From Streptomycetales bacterium (GTDB lineage Bacteria; Actinomycetota; Actinomycetes; Prado026), in contig JANYIP010000148.1 of the NCBI GenBank assembly GCA_025361995.1, positions 1 to 9,899 on the forward strand: a stretch of DNA of 9,899 nucleotides, written 5' to 3'. The notes below the pieces were generated by a model. It searched no databases, was not told the origin of the DNA, and saw only the letters and a list, made by a program, of their open reading frames with translations. Positions 1 to 7,253 of this stretch are shown here, one piece after another (within the stretch, counting starts at the first letter, position 1; each line of letters begins with the position of its first letter). Both the position numbers and the translations under genes were made by a program.

Positions 1-1
1 C

Positions 2-886
2 TTCGGCGAGCCGGAGTTCGAGACCGGTGAGCTTCTCCGGCTCGCCGGCGACGGGCGTGGTGTGGTCTCGATCCTGGAGCTGCCCGCTGTGCAGGACCGT
101 CCGGCCGTCTTCTCGACCTTCCTGATGTGGATGCTGGCGGACCTGTACGAGGACCTGCCTGAGGTCGGCGACCTGGACCGGCCCAAGCTGGTCTTCTTCT
201 TCGACGAGGCGCACCTGCTCTTCAGCGATGCGTCCAGGTCCTTCCTGCAGACGGTGACCCGCACCGTCCGGCTCATCCGCTCCAAGGGCGTCGGCGTCTT
301 CTTCGTCACCCAGACGCCCAAGGACGTCCCGTCCGACGTGCTCGCGCAGCTGGGCAACCGGGTCCAGCACGCGCTGCGCGCCTTCACCCCCGACGACGCC
401 AAGGCGCTCAGGGCGACCGTTTCGACCTTCCCGAGCTCGGAGTACGACCTGTCCGAGCTGCTGACCCAGCTCGGGATCGGCGAGGCGGTGGTGACGGTGC
501 TCTCCGAGCGGGGGGCGCCGACGCCGGTCGCGTGGACCAGGCTGCGGGCCCCGCAGTCGCTGATGGGTCCCTGCGCACCGGCGAGGATGACCTCGCTGGT
601 GGCTGCCTCCCCCCTGTGGCGCAGCTACGGCGCGCCGATCGACCGCGAGTCGGCGTACGAGCGGCTGGCCGCCCGGCTGGCCCCGCCCCCGCCCACGAAG
701 GCAGCCCGGCCGTCCCGGCCGACGACCACTGCCCGGCCTCGTCGCACGGCCGGACCGGAACCGGCCAAGGACGCCGGGCGGGCGGTGGCCCCGGTCGTCA
801 AGTCCTTCGCCGTGGCCGCGGCCGCCACGCTGGGCCGGGAGATCATGCGCGGGATGTTCGGCAACGCCAGGAAACGCCGTCGCTGA
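2..886 (+). CDS. HerA-like helicase/ATPase, DUF853 family (C-terminal part, 5' truncated by window)
   Basis: The reading frame is open from base 2 to the TGA at 884-886, so the gene begins outside the window; the GTG at 62 is internal and not a start. The visible 294 residues are the C-terminal portion of a DUF853 (HerA-like, DNA-pumping P-loop ATPase) protein. The first visible residues, FGEPEFETGELLR, then GRGVVSILELPAVQ, fit the family. A Walker B strand, LVFFFDEAHLLF, is followed by TRTVRLIRSKGVGVFFVTQTPKDVP, the segment in which these ATPases carry sensor residues. The Walker A motif must lie upstream. The last 70 or so residues are a Pro/Ala/Arg-rich linker and a basic tail ending NARKRRR, possibly nucleic-acid or membrane-surface binding. 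Its cellular role is not established; HerA relatives act in DNA end processing, but nothing here shows a NurA partner. The family call is firm, the function is not. Confidence 0.85.
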   Translation, partial: FGEPEFETGELLRLAGDGRGVVSILELPAVQDRPAVFSTFLMWMLADLYEDLPEVGDLDRPKLVFFFDEAHLLFSDASRSFLQTVTRTVRLIRSKGVGVFFVTQTPKDVPSDVLAQLGNRVQHALRAFTPDDAKALRATVSTFPSSEYDLSELLTQLGIGEAVVTVLSERGAPTPVAWTRLRAPQSLMGPCAPARMTSLVAASPLWRSYGAPIDRESAYERLAARLAPPPPTKAARPSRPTTTARPRRTAGPEPAKDAGRAVAPVVKSFAVAAAATLGREIMRGMFGNARKRRR

Positions 887-945
887 CGCGACGACCTGCC
901 GGGCACCTGTGACGGGCGACGCCCCATGGGCCGCCACGTCGGCGC

Positions 946-971
946 GGCCCGGACCGCAGGACCGCCGGGCC
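946..971 (-). terminator. Possible hairpin terminator of tRNA-Ser
   Basis: A GC-rich inverted repeat (GGCCCGG at 946-952, CCGGGCC at 965-971, 12-base loop) lies seven bases beyond the 3' end of the tRNA gene on the - strand. It also sits about 60 bases after the helicase stop, so it could serve both convergent transcripts. There is no T-tract, as is common for actinobacterial hairpins. Seven-base GC stems arise by chance in such DNA, so this is tentative. Confidence 0.3.
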
Positions 972-977
972 TCTGAG

Positions 978-1062
978 CGGAGGATGCGGGATTTGAACCC
1001 GCGAAGGGTTGCCCCTTACACGCTTTCCAAGCGTGCGCACTCGGCCACTATGCGAATCCTCC
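978..1062 (-). tRNA. tRNA-Ser, anticodon GGA
   Basis: Read on the - strand, the acceptor stem GGAGGAT (1062-1056) pairs perfectly with ATCCTCC (985-979). The anticodon stem is CACGC/GCGTG around the loop TTGGAAA, giving anticodon GGA, which reads UCC and UCU serine codons. A long class II variable arm (TAAGGGGCAACCCTT) and a T arm GCGGG-TTCAAAT-CCCGC follow. The discriminator base is G (978), as expected for tRNA-Ser. The CCA end is not encoded; the bases after the discriminator read CTC. The gene converges with the helicase gene and diverges from the SRP RNA gene. Confidence 0.97.
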
Positions 1063-1069
1063 GCCGCAG

Positions 1070-1100
1070 AGGCTACCGGGGTCGCTCACCGGCCGGGTAA
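1070..1100 (-). promoter_or_regulatory. Candidate promoter of tRNA-Ser
   Basis: On the - strand, TAGCCT (1075-1070) fits a TAnnnT -10 box placed seven bases before the mature tRNA 5' end. TTACCC (1100-1095) is a weak -35 candidate with a long 19-base spacer. Position supports it, but the boxes are imperfect. Confidence 0.33.
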
Positions 1101-1108
1101 TCGCCGCC

Positions 1109-1136
1109 CTGGCGTGCGCCATGGGCTGCGTAGACT
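1109..1136 (+). promoter_or_regulatory. Candidate promoter of SRP RNA gene
   Basis: TAGACT at 1131-1136 is a good actinobacterial -10 box and lies seven bases ahead of the first paired base of the SRP RNA at 1144, exactly where a start would be expected. CTGGCG at 1109-1114 is a plausible -35 with a 16-base spacer. It is divergent from the tRNA-Ser promoter, with about 35 bases between the -10 boxes' outer edges. Confidence 0.55.
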
Positions 1137-1143
1137 GGGCACC

Positions 1144-1230
1144 GACCCCTCGTGCGGCGTCATCCTGTGAACTCCCCCAGGGCCGAAAGGCAGCAAGGGT
1201 AAGCGGGCTCTGGTGGGTGCACGGGGGGTC
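1144..1230 (+). ncRNA. ffs: Signal recognition particle RNA (4.5S type)
   Basis: This is the short bacterial SRP RNA, which binds Ffh and takes ribosomes making membrane proteins to FtsY. The conserved apical part is present: CCAGGGCCGAAAGGCAGC and then AAGGGTAAGC, with the GNRA tetraloop GAAA closed by C-G and the asymmetric internal loop that contacts the Ffh M domain. The ends pair: GACCCCTCGTGC (1144-1155) with GCACGGGGGGTC (1219-1230), twelve pairs with one T-G wobble, which sets the boundaries to within a few bases. There is no room for an Alu domain, so this is the small form. Its place directly upstream of dnaX is a known arrangement in actinobacteria. Confidence 0.93.
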
Positions 1231-1255
1231 CCTTATGCCTGTCGGTGCGGGCGGT

Positions 1256-1261
1256 TAGTGT
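1256..1261 (+). promoter_or_regulatory. Candidate -10 box for leaderless dnaX transcript
   Basis: TAGTGT fits TAnnnT and ends six bases before the GTG start at 1268, the spacing seen when transcription begins on the start codon itself. No purine-rich ribosome binding site is present in the bases before the GTG. The -35 region (TTATGC at 1233-1238, 17-base spacer) is weak. Read-through from the SRP RNA promoter remains an alternative. Confidence 0.4.
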
Positions 1262-1267
1262 CGTCGG

Positions 1268-3139
1268 GTGTCCTTGGCCCTGTACCGCCGCTACCGTCCC
1301 GAGACGTTCGCCGAGGTCATCGGGCAGGAGCACGTGACCGGCCCGCTGCAGCAGGCGCTGCGCAGCGACCGGGTCAACCACGCCTATCTCTTCAGCGGCC
1401 CCCGAGGCTGCGGGAAGACCACGTCCGCCCGCATCCTGGCCCGGGCGCTGAACTGCGAGAAGGGGCCGACCCCGGAGCCGTGCGGGGTCTGTCCCTCCTG
1501 CGAGGACCTGGCCCGGGCCGGCGGCGGCAGCCTGGATGTCGTCGAGATCGACGCGGCCTCGCACGGCGGTGTCGACGACGCGCGTGACCTGCGGGAGCGC
1601 GCGTTCTACTCCCCGGCATCGTCGCGGTTCAAGATCTACATCATCGACGAGGCGCACATGGTGACGCCGCAGGGTTTCAACGCCCTGCTCAAGGTGGTCG
1701 AGGAGCCACCGCCGCACCTGAAGTTCATCTTCGCGACGACCGAGCCCGAGCGGGTGCTGGGGACGATCCGCTCGCGGACCCACCACTACCCGTTCCGGCT
1801 GGTCCCGCCGCGCGTCCTGCAGGACTACCTCCAGCACCTCTGCGACCTCGAGAAGGTCGAGGTCGGCCCCGGCGTCCTGCCGATGGTGGTCCGCGCCGGC
1901 GCGGGCTCGGTCCGCGACGCGCTGTCGGTGCTCGACCAGCTCATCGGCGGCGCCGGTCCCGAGGGCGTCACCCACGTGTACGCGGCCTCGCTGCTCGGGT
2001 ACACCGACGCGGCCCTGCTCGACGACGTCGTCGACGCGCTGGCCGCCGCCGACGGCGCGTCCGTCTTCGAGCTGATCGACCGGGTGCTGGAGAGCGGCAT
2101 CGACCCACGCCGGTTCGTCGCGGACTTCCTCGAGCGGCTGCGTGACCTCGTCATCGTGCAGGCGGTCCCGGACGCGGGGGCCAAGGGTCTCCTGCACGCC
2201 TCGGAGGATCAGCTCGCGCGGATGGTGGGGCAGGCGGGCCGCTTCGGTCCCGCGGACCTGGCTCGCGCGGCTGACGTCGTCAACACCGGGCTCACCGAGA
2301 TGCGCGGTGCGACGGCTCCGCGGCTGCAGCTCGAGCTGATCTGCGCGCGTGTGCTGCTCCCGGCCGCGGACGCCGACGCCGAGCGGGGAATGCTCGCCAG
2401 GCTTGACCGGCTGGAGCGCCGGTTCGCGATCGGGGCGCCGGCCACGGAGCACGTCGCACCAGAAGTCGGACCAGAGGTCGCACCAGAGGTCGTGGCCGAA
2501 GCTGTGCCGGTGGCTGACGTCGCCCCCGAGGTCGCCGCGGCTGTGGAGTCGGCGCCGGCAGAGCCGGCCGCTGTGCAAACCTCTCCCCCGCCGGAGGATG
2601 GGCTGGACCTGCACGCGGTACGCCGGATGTGGCCGGAGATCCTCGAGCAGGTCAAGGCCAAGCGCCGGGTCACCTGGATGCTGCTCTTCGACAAGGTGCA
2701 GGTGCTCGGGCTCGACGGGCGTTCACTCACTCTCGGGTTCCCGGACGCCGGGTCCGTCAAAGGCTTCACCGCAGGTGGGCACGACGAGGTGCTCCACCAG
2801 GCGATCATCGACATGGTGGGCGCCGACTGGCGGGTCGACTGCGTGCACCAGCCGGGAGGCACGGGTGGGCCGGCGGCGGCCGCCCCCGAGCCCGACGACC
2901 CGGAGCCGGTCGGACCACCGCCGCCTCCCGCTACCGGTCGGTTCGCGGCGGCTGTCGAGGCCGTCGAGCAGGCCGCCGCCGCGAGCGGCGCCGGCGGAGC
3001 TGGCGGTGCGAGCGGGGAGCCGGTCGAGGATCTCCCCGCCGACGATGACGACGATGCCGCTGACAGCGGGCTGGCCGGCGCGGAGCTCGTGGCTCGCGAG
3101 CTCGGCGGGCGGGTCATCGGCGAGTTCGGCGCGACCTGA
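1268..3139 (+). CDS. dnaX: DNA polymerase III subunit gamma/tau
   Basis: This is the clamp-loader ATPase of the replisome, 623 residues. The N-terminus SLALYRRYRPETF is the usual family start, which supports GTG 1268 over the TTG two codons later. Walker A GPRGCGKT is at 44-51, the zinc-binding cysteines at C63, C72, C75 and C78, Walker B IIDEAH at 125-130, and sensor 1 ATTEP at 156-160. At 168-171 the family's SRC arginine-finger motif reads RSRT, which I recall as normal for actinobacteria. The helical collar runs to about residue 370. A low-complexity Pro/Ala/Glu/Val linker (about 390-440) leads into a conserved C-terminal domain (about 445-520) and an acidic tail. No A-rich slippery heptamer is visible, so a separate frameshifted gamma form is not expected. 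recR follows after 16 bases. Confidence 0.97.
   Translation: MSLALYRRYRPETFAEVIGQEHVTGPLQQALRSDRVNHAYLFSGPRGCGKTTSARILARALNCEKGPTPEPCGVCPSCEDLARAGGGSLDVVEIDAASHGGVDDARDLRERAFYSPASSRFKIYIIDEAHMVTPQGFNALLKVVEEPPPHLKFIFATTEPERVLGTIRSRTHHYPFRLVPPRVLQDYLQHLCDLEKVEVGPGVLPMVVRAGAGSVRDALSVLDQLIGGAGPEGVTHVYAASLLGYTDAALLDDVVDALAAADGASVFELIDRVLESGIDPRRFVADFLERLRDLVIVQAVPDAGAKGLLHASEDQLARMVGQAGRFGPADLARAADVVNTGLTEMRGATAPRLQLELICARVLLPAADADAERGMLARLDRLERRFAIGAPATEHVAPEVGPEVAPEVVAEAVPVADVAPEVAAAVESAPAEPAAVQTSPPPEDGLDLHAVRRMWPEILEQVKAKRRVTWMLLFDKVQVLGLDGRSLTLGFPDAGSVKGFTAGGHDEVLHQAIIDMVGADWRVDCVHQPGGTGGPAAAAPEPDDPEPVGPPPPPATGRFAAAVEAVEQAAAASGAGGAGGASGEPVEDLPADDDDDAADSGLAGAELVARELGGRVIGEFGAT
2453..2488 (+). 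repeat. Three 12-bp in-frame tandem repeats inside dnaX
   Basis: Three near-identical units (GTCGCACCAGAA, GTCGGACCAGAG, GTCGCACCAGAG) encode V-[A/G]-P-E in the DnaX linker. A decayed fourth unit follows. The length is a multiple of three, so copy-number change would alter linker length without breaking the frame. Confidence 0.85.
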
Positions 3140-3155
3140 GACATAGGGTCAACGC

Positions 3156-3755
3156 ATGTACGAGGGAGTGGTCCAGGATCTGATCGACGAGCTGGGCAGG
3201 TTGCCCGGCGTCGGTCCCAAGAGCGCGCAGCGCATCGCCTTCCACCTGCTCCAGGCGGACCAGACCGACGTACGCCGGCTCGCCCAGGTCCTGGTCGAGG
3301 TGAAGGACAAGGTGCGGTTCTGCCGGACCTGCTTCAACGTGGCTGAGGCCGAGCAGTGCCGGATCTGTCTCGATCCGCGCCGCGACCTTGCGTCCCTGTG
3401 CGTGGTCGAGGAGCCCAAGGACGTGCTCGCTGTCGAGAAGACCCGGGAGTTCCGCGGTCGCTACCACGTCCTCGGCGGCGCGATCAGCCCGATCGAGGGG
3501 ATCGGGCCGGACGACCTGCGCGTCAAGGAGCTCATGGTCCGGCTGGCTGACGGTACGGTGACCGAGATGATCATCGCGACCGACCCGAACCTGGAGGGGG
3601 AGGCCACCGCGACGTACCTCGCCCGGTTGATCAAGCCCATGGGCCTGCGCGTCACCCGGCTGGCCAGCGGCCTGCCCGTGGGCGGCGATCTCGAGTACGC
3701 CGACGAGGTCACGCTGGGCCGAGCATTCGAAGGAAGGCGGCTGCTCGATGTCTGA
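3156..3755 (+). CDS. recR: Recombination mediator protein RecR
   Basis: RecR acts with RecO (and RecF) to load RecA on gapped or SSB-coated single-stranded DNA. All domains of this 199-residue protein are where expected: a helix-hairpin-helix (LPGVGPKSAQRIA, about 16-28), a C4 zinc finger (C56, C59, C68, C71), a Toprim domain starting at LCVVEE (81-86) with ATDPNLEGEATA at 141-152, and the C-terminal signature RLASGLPVGGDLEYADE (168-184). The start ATG has AGGG seven bases upstream. It lies 16 bases after dnaX and overlaps the next gene by eight bases, so the three probably form one operon. The dnaX-recR pairing is widespread in bacteria. Confidence 0.97.
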   Translation: MYEGVVQDLIDELGRLPGVGPKSAQRIAFHLLQADQTDVRRLAQVLVEVKDKVRFCRTCFNVAEAEQCRICLDPRRDLASLCVVEEPKDVLAVEKTREFRGRYHVLGGAISPIEGIGPDDLRVKELMVRLADGTVTEMIIATDPNLEGEATATYLARLIKPMGLRVTRLASGLPVGGDLEYADEVTLGRAFEGRRLLDV

Positions 3756-4302
3756 GCTGGATGAATTCTCCCGCGACATCGCGGCCCACGTACGGACGTA
3801 CTTGGCCGGGGTCTCCGAGATCGCGACCGGGGAGTCCCCCGAGACCGCGGTGTCGGCGCTGATCGTCCAGCTGGCCCAGATCTCGATGGCCGGGGCGATG
3901 CTGGGCGCCGTCAGCGACATCGTGCCGCCGGACCGCTTCGAGGAGGACACCGGCCCCGACCCCGACGGTGACCCGTTGCGTGAGTCGCTCGGCCGGCTCC
4001 TCGAAGGCCTCGACGAGTACGCCTCGGTGTTCGACCCCCTGGTGCCCGAGCGGCCGGTGCACGGGCGGGTCTCCGACGACGTGGCCGACGTCGCGATCGA
4101 GCTCGCCCACGGGATCCGGCACCACGACGACGGGCGCTCCGAGGAGGCCCTGTGGTGGTGGCAGTTCTCGTACCTCTCGCACTGGGGTGCCCAGGCGCTC
4201 AACGCGCAGCGGGCGCTGCTGTCGATCGTGGCGCACCAGCGGCTGGACTCCGAGGACGAGACCGCGTCGGCCGCCGAGGTGGACGCACTCCTGCGCGACT
4301 AA
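3748..4302 (+). CDS. DUF5063 domain-containing protein of unknown function
   Basis: This 184-residue acidic protein matches my memory of the DUF5063 proteins found between recR and aspartokinase in Streptomyces and relatives. Its function is unknown. It appears all-alpha and soluble, with no signal peptide or membrane segment. The most striking stretch is the aromatic run ALWWWQFSYLSHWG (134-147) preceded by HGIRHHDDG (121-129), which may form a binding surface; this is inference. The ATG overlaps the recR stop by eight bases (recR TGA at 3753-3755) and has AGGAAGG (3731-3737) ten bases upstream, so translation is probably coupled to recR. Its stop codon lies within the outer stem of a large hairpin. 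Context suggests a link to DNA repair, but neighbouring aspartate-pathway genes have their own start region. Confidence 0.85.
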   Translation: MSELDEFSRDIAAHVRTYLAGVSEIATGESPETAVSALIVQLAQISMAGAMLGAVSDIVPPDRFEEDTGPDPDGDPLRESLGRLLEGLDEYASVFDPLVPERPVHGRVSDDVADVAIELAHGIRHHDDGRSEEALWWWQFSYLSHWGAQALNAQRALLSIVAHQRLDSEDETASAAEVDALLRD

Positions 4303-4358
4303 CTCGCGCGTCAGACCGAGCCGGGGCCCAGGGCCCGGCTCGGTCTGACACGAGCTAG
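4299..4358 (+). terminator. Strong hairpin terminator of the dnaX-recR-DUF5063 operon
   Basis: The core is a perfect 16-bp stem (4310-4325 with 4334-4349, starting GTCAGACCGAGCCGGG) around the eight-base loop GCCCAGGG. An outer arm, CTAACTCG (4299-4306) with CGAGCTAG (4351-4358), pairs at seven of eight positions across a small internal loop. There is no T-tract, which is common in actinobacteria. The TAA stop of the DUF5063 gene (4300-4302) lies in the outer arm. The hairpin separates the repair operon from lysC. Confidence 0.8.
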
Positions 4359-4384
4359 GGAACGGCGTGCAGCGCGCGGCCCGG

Positions 4385-4390
4385 TATCCT
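4385..4390 (+). promoter_or_regulatory. Candidate -10 box for lysC-asd
   Basis: TATCCT fits TAnnnT and lies between the terminator hairpin and the lysC ribosome binding site (CGGAGG at 4415-4420). A start near 4397 would give a leader of about 30 bases. No convincing -35 hexamer is present. No room exists for a lysine riboswitch. Confidence 0.35.
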
Positions 4391-4428
4391 TGCCCTTCCT
4401 TGGAATTCCCGTCCCGGAGGCATGTCCC

Positions 4429-5723
<1,295 letters not shown>

Positions 5724-5727
<4 letters not shown>

Positions 5728-6779
5728 CCGCCCGGTACAAGCCCACCCTGGCCGTCGTCGGCGCCACCGGTGCCGTCGGCACGGTGATGCTCGACCTGCT
5801 GTCGACCCGTACCGACGTGTGGGGCGAGATCCGGCTGATCGCATCGGCCCGGTCGGCCGGCAAGCACCTGACGGTACGTGGCCAGTCGGTCGAGGTCCTG
5901 GCGCTGGCGCCGGAGGTGTTCGACGGCGTCGACGTGGCGATGTTCGACGTACCCGACGAGGTGTCGGCGCAGTGGGCGCCGATCGCGGTCGAGCGCGGCG
6001 CTGTGGCGGTCGACAACTCCGGCGCGTTCCGGATGGACCCCGACGTGCCGCTGGTCGTCCCCGAGGTCAACCCGGAGCAGGCGGCGATCCGGCCCAAGGG
6101 GATCATCAGCAACCCCAACTGCACGACGCTGTCGATGATCGTCGCGCTGGGCGCCCTGCACCGTCGCTACGGTTTGCGCGAGCTGGTGGTCGCGTCGTAC
6201 CAGGCGGCGTCCGGGGCCGGCCAGTCGGGCATCGACACCTTGCGCGCCCAGCTCGCGAAGGTCGCGGACGACCCCGACATCGGCACCCGGTCCGGTGACG
6301 TGCGGCAGGCTGTCGGCGACTTCGGGCCGTTCCCGGCGCCGCTGGCGATGAACGTGATCCCGTGGGCAGGGTCGCTGCGCGAGGCCGGCTGGTCGAGCGA
6401 AGAGCTGAAGGTACGCAACGAGTCCCGCAAGATCCTGGGCCTGCCGGACCTCAAGGTGTCGGCGACCTGCGTGCGGGTCCCGGTGGTCACGACGCACTCG
6501 ATCGCGGTGCACGCGGTGTTCGAGCAGGAGCCGTCGCAGGGCGAGGCGCAGGTGATCCTGCGCGACTCGGCGGGGGTGCTGCTCGTGGACAACCCGGAGC
6601 TGGGCGAGTTCCCGACGCCGGCCGACGCGGTGGGGACGGATCCGACCTGGGTAGGGCGGGTACGTACGTCGCTGGACGACCCGCACGCGCTGGAGCTCTT
6701 CGTCTGCGGGGACAACCTGCGCAAGGGTGCGGCGCTGAACACGGCGCAGATCGCGGAGCTGGTGGCTGCCGAGTTCTGA
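5724..6779 (+). CDS. asd: Aspartate-semialdehyde dehydrogenase
   Basis: It reduces aspartyl phosphate with NADPH to aspartate semialdehyde, the second step after aspartokinase. The start is ATG 5724, overlapping the lysC stop as ATGA, with GGAGG nine bases upstream; the frame is open further back inside lysC, but that part is not conserved. The protein has 351 residues. The Rossmann dinucleotide motif GATGAVG is at 13-19. The catalytic cysteine is C133 in ISNPNCTT. Gln160, Arg251 and His258 lie at the same spacings from it as Gln162, Arg267 and His274 relate in the E. coli enzyme (Cys+27, and His minus seven). VDNSGAFRM (96-104) and ASGAGQSG (162-169) are further conserved parts. Coupled translation with lysC would keep both enzymes in proportion. 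No clear terminator follows. Confidence 0.97.
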
Positions 6780-6804
6780 GCGGTCGGCGGGGATTGGTCG
6801 GGGG

Positions 6805-6831
6805 TGTCGATTCCGTACGGGCCCGTTCGTC
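6805..6831 (+). promoter_or_regulatory. Candidate ECF42-type promoter of the DGPF-sigma operon
   Basis: TGTCGA (6805-6810), a 17-base spacer and CGTC (6828-6831) match the bipartite motif I recall for ECF42 sigma factors (TGTCGA at -35 and CGA/TC at -10, described in Streptomyces venezuelae). It lies between asd and a DGPF gene, which is the typical ECF42 target, and would give a 5' leader of about 40 bases. The match would make the downstream sigma factor control its own operon. The motif is short and I recall it from memory, so it stays a candidate. Confidence 0.65.
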
Positions 6832-6881
6832 GTGATTATGTGACGGCGGCACCGAGCCGCCTGCGGACCATGGAGGCTCTG

Positions 6882-7241
6882 ATGCGCTACCTGCTGCTCA
6901 TCCACACCAACCCCGAGAACTGGGCCACGCTGAGCGAGGCCGAGGCCGGCGCGATGTACGGCGAGTACACCGCCTTCACCCAGCGGATCGTCGACTCGGG
7001 CGAGTTCGTCTCCGGCGACCCGCTGCAGGGGCCGGACACCGCGACCGTCGTGCGGGTCCGCGACGGGGCCCGCTCGACCACGGACGGCCCGTACGTGGAG
7101 ACCAAGGAGCACCTGGCCGGCTACTACGTCATCGACTGCGCGGGCCTGGACCGTGCGCTCGCGATCGCCGCGGAGATCCCGGACGCCAGGTTCGCCGGCG
7201 TCGAGGTCCGTCCGCTGGCCGACATGACGATGCCGAGCTAG
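6882..7241 (+). CDS. DGPF/YCII-related domain protein (ECF42 partner)
   Basis: This 119-residue protein belongs to the YCII-related (DGPF) family, small ferredoxin-like-fold proteins of unclear activity that are almost always encoded beside ECF42 sigma factors. It opens MRYLLLIHTNPENW and carries the signature DGPYVETKE at 68-76; here the family's usual DGPF is DGPY. GYYVIDCAGLDRALAIAAEIP (80-100) and VEVRPLADM (107-115) complete the typical pattern. ATG 6882 is chosen because GGAGG (6872-6876) lies five bases upstream; the ATG at 6870 would place that site inside the coding region. A candidate ECF42 promoter precedes it and the sigma gene starts 12 bases after its stop, so the two are probably one operon. 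The biochemical role is not known; it may modulate the sigma factor or be its main output. Confidence 0.9.
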   Translation: MRYLLLIHTNPENWATLSEAEAGAMYGEYTAFTQRIVDSGEFVSGDPLQGPDTATVVRVRDGARSTTDGPYVETKEHLAGYYVIDCAGLDRALAIAAEIPDARFAGVEVRPLADMTMPS

Positions 7242-7253
7242 GCAGCGACGACG

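Noticed and set aside
978..1062. tRNA-Ser gene as an integration (att) site
   Set aside because: No partial repeat of the tRNA 3' end, integrase or mobile gene is visible nearby in the window.
1160..2614. A 484-codon open frame on the - strand opposite dnaX and part of the SRP RNA
   Set aside because: It is antisense to unambiguous dnaX motifs and overlaps a structural RNA gene; no family resemblance.
2349..3146. A 265-codon + strand frame within the 3' half of dnaX, considered as a possible overlapping gene or frameshift product
   Set aside because: It is a Ser/Arg/Pro-rich shadow frame with no slippery sequence to enter it; the true dnaX frame continues intact to 3139.
4359..4428. Possible lysine riboswitch or attenuator leader ahead of lysC
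   Set aside because: Only about 70 bases are available between the terminator hairpin and lysC, far too short for a lysine riboswitch, and no leader peptide with Lys or Thr codons is seen.
6804..6881. Longer DGPF protein starting at ATG-like codons from 6804 or at ATG 6870
   Set aside because: The 6804 start would put the candidate ECF42 promoter inside the gene, and the residues are not family-like; GGAGG at 6872-6876 supports ATG 6882.
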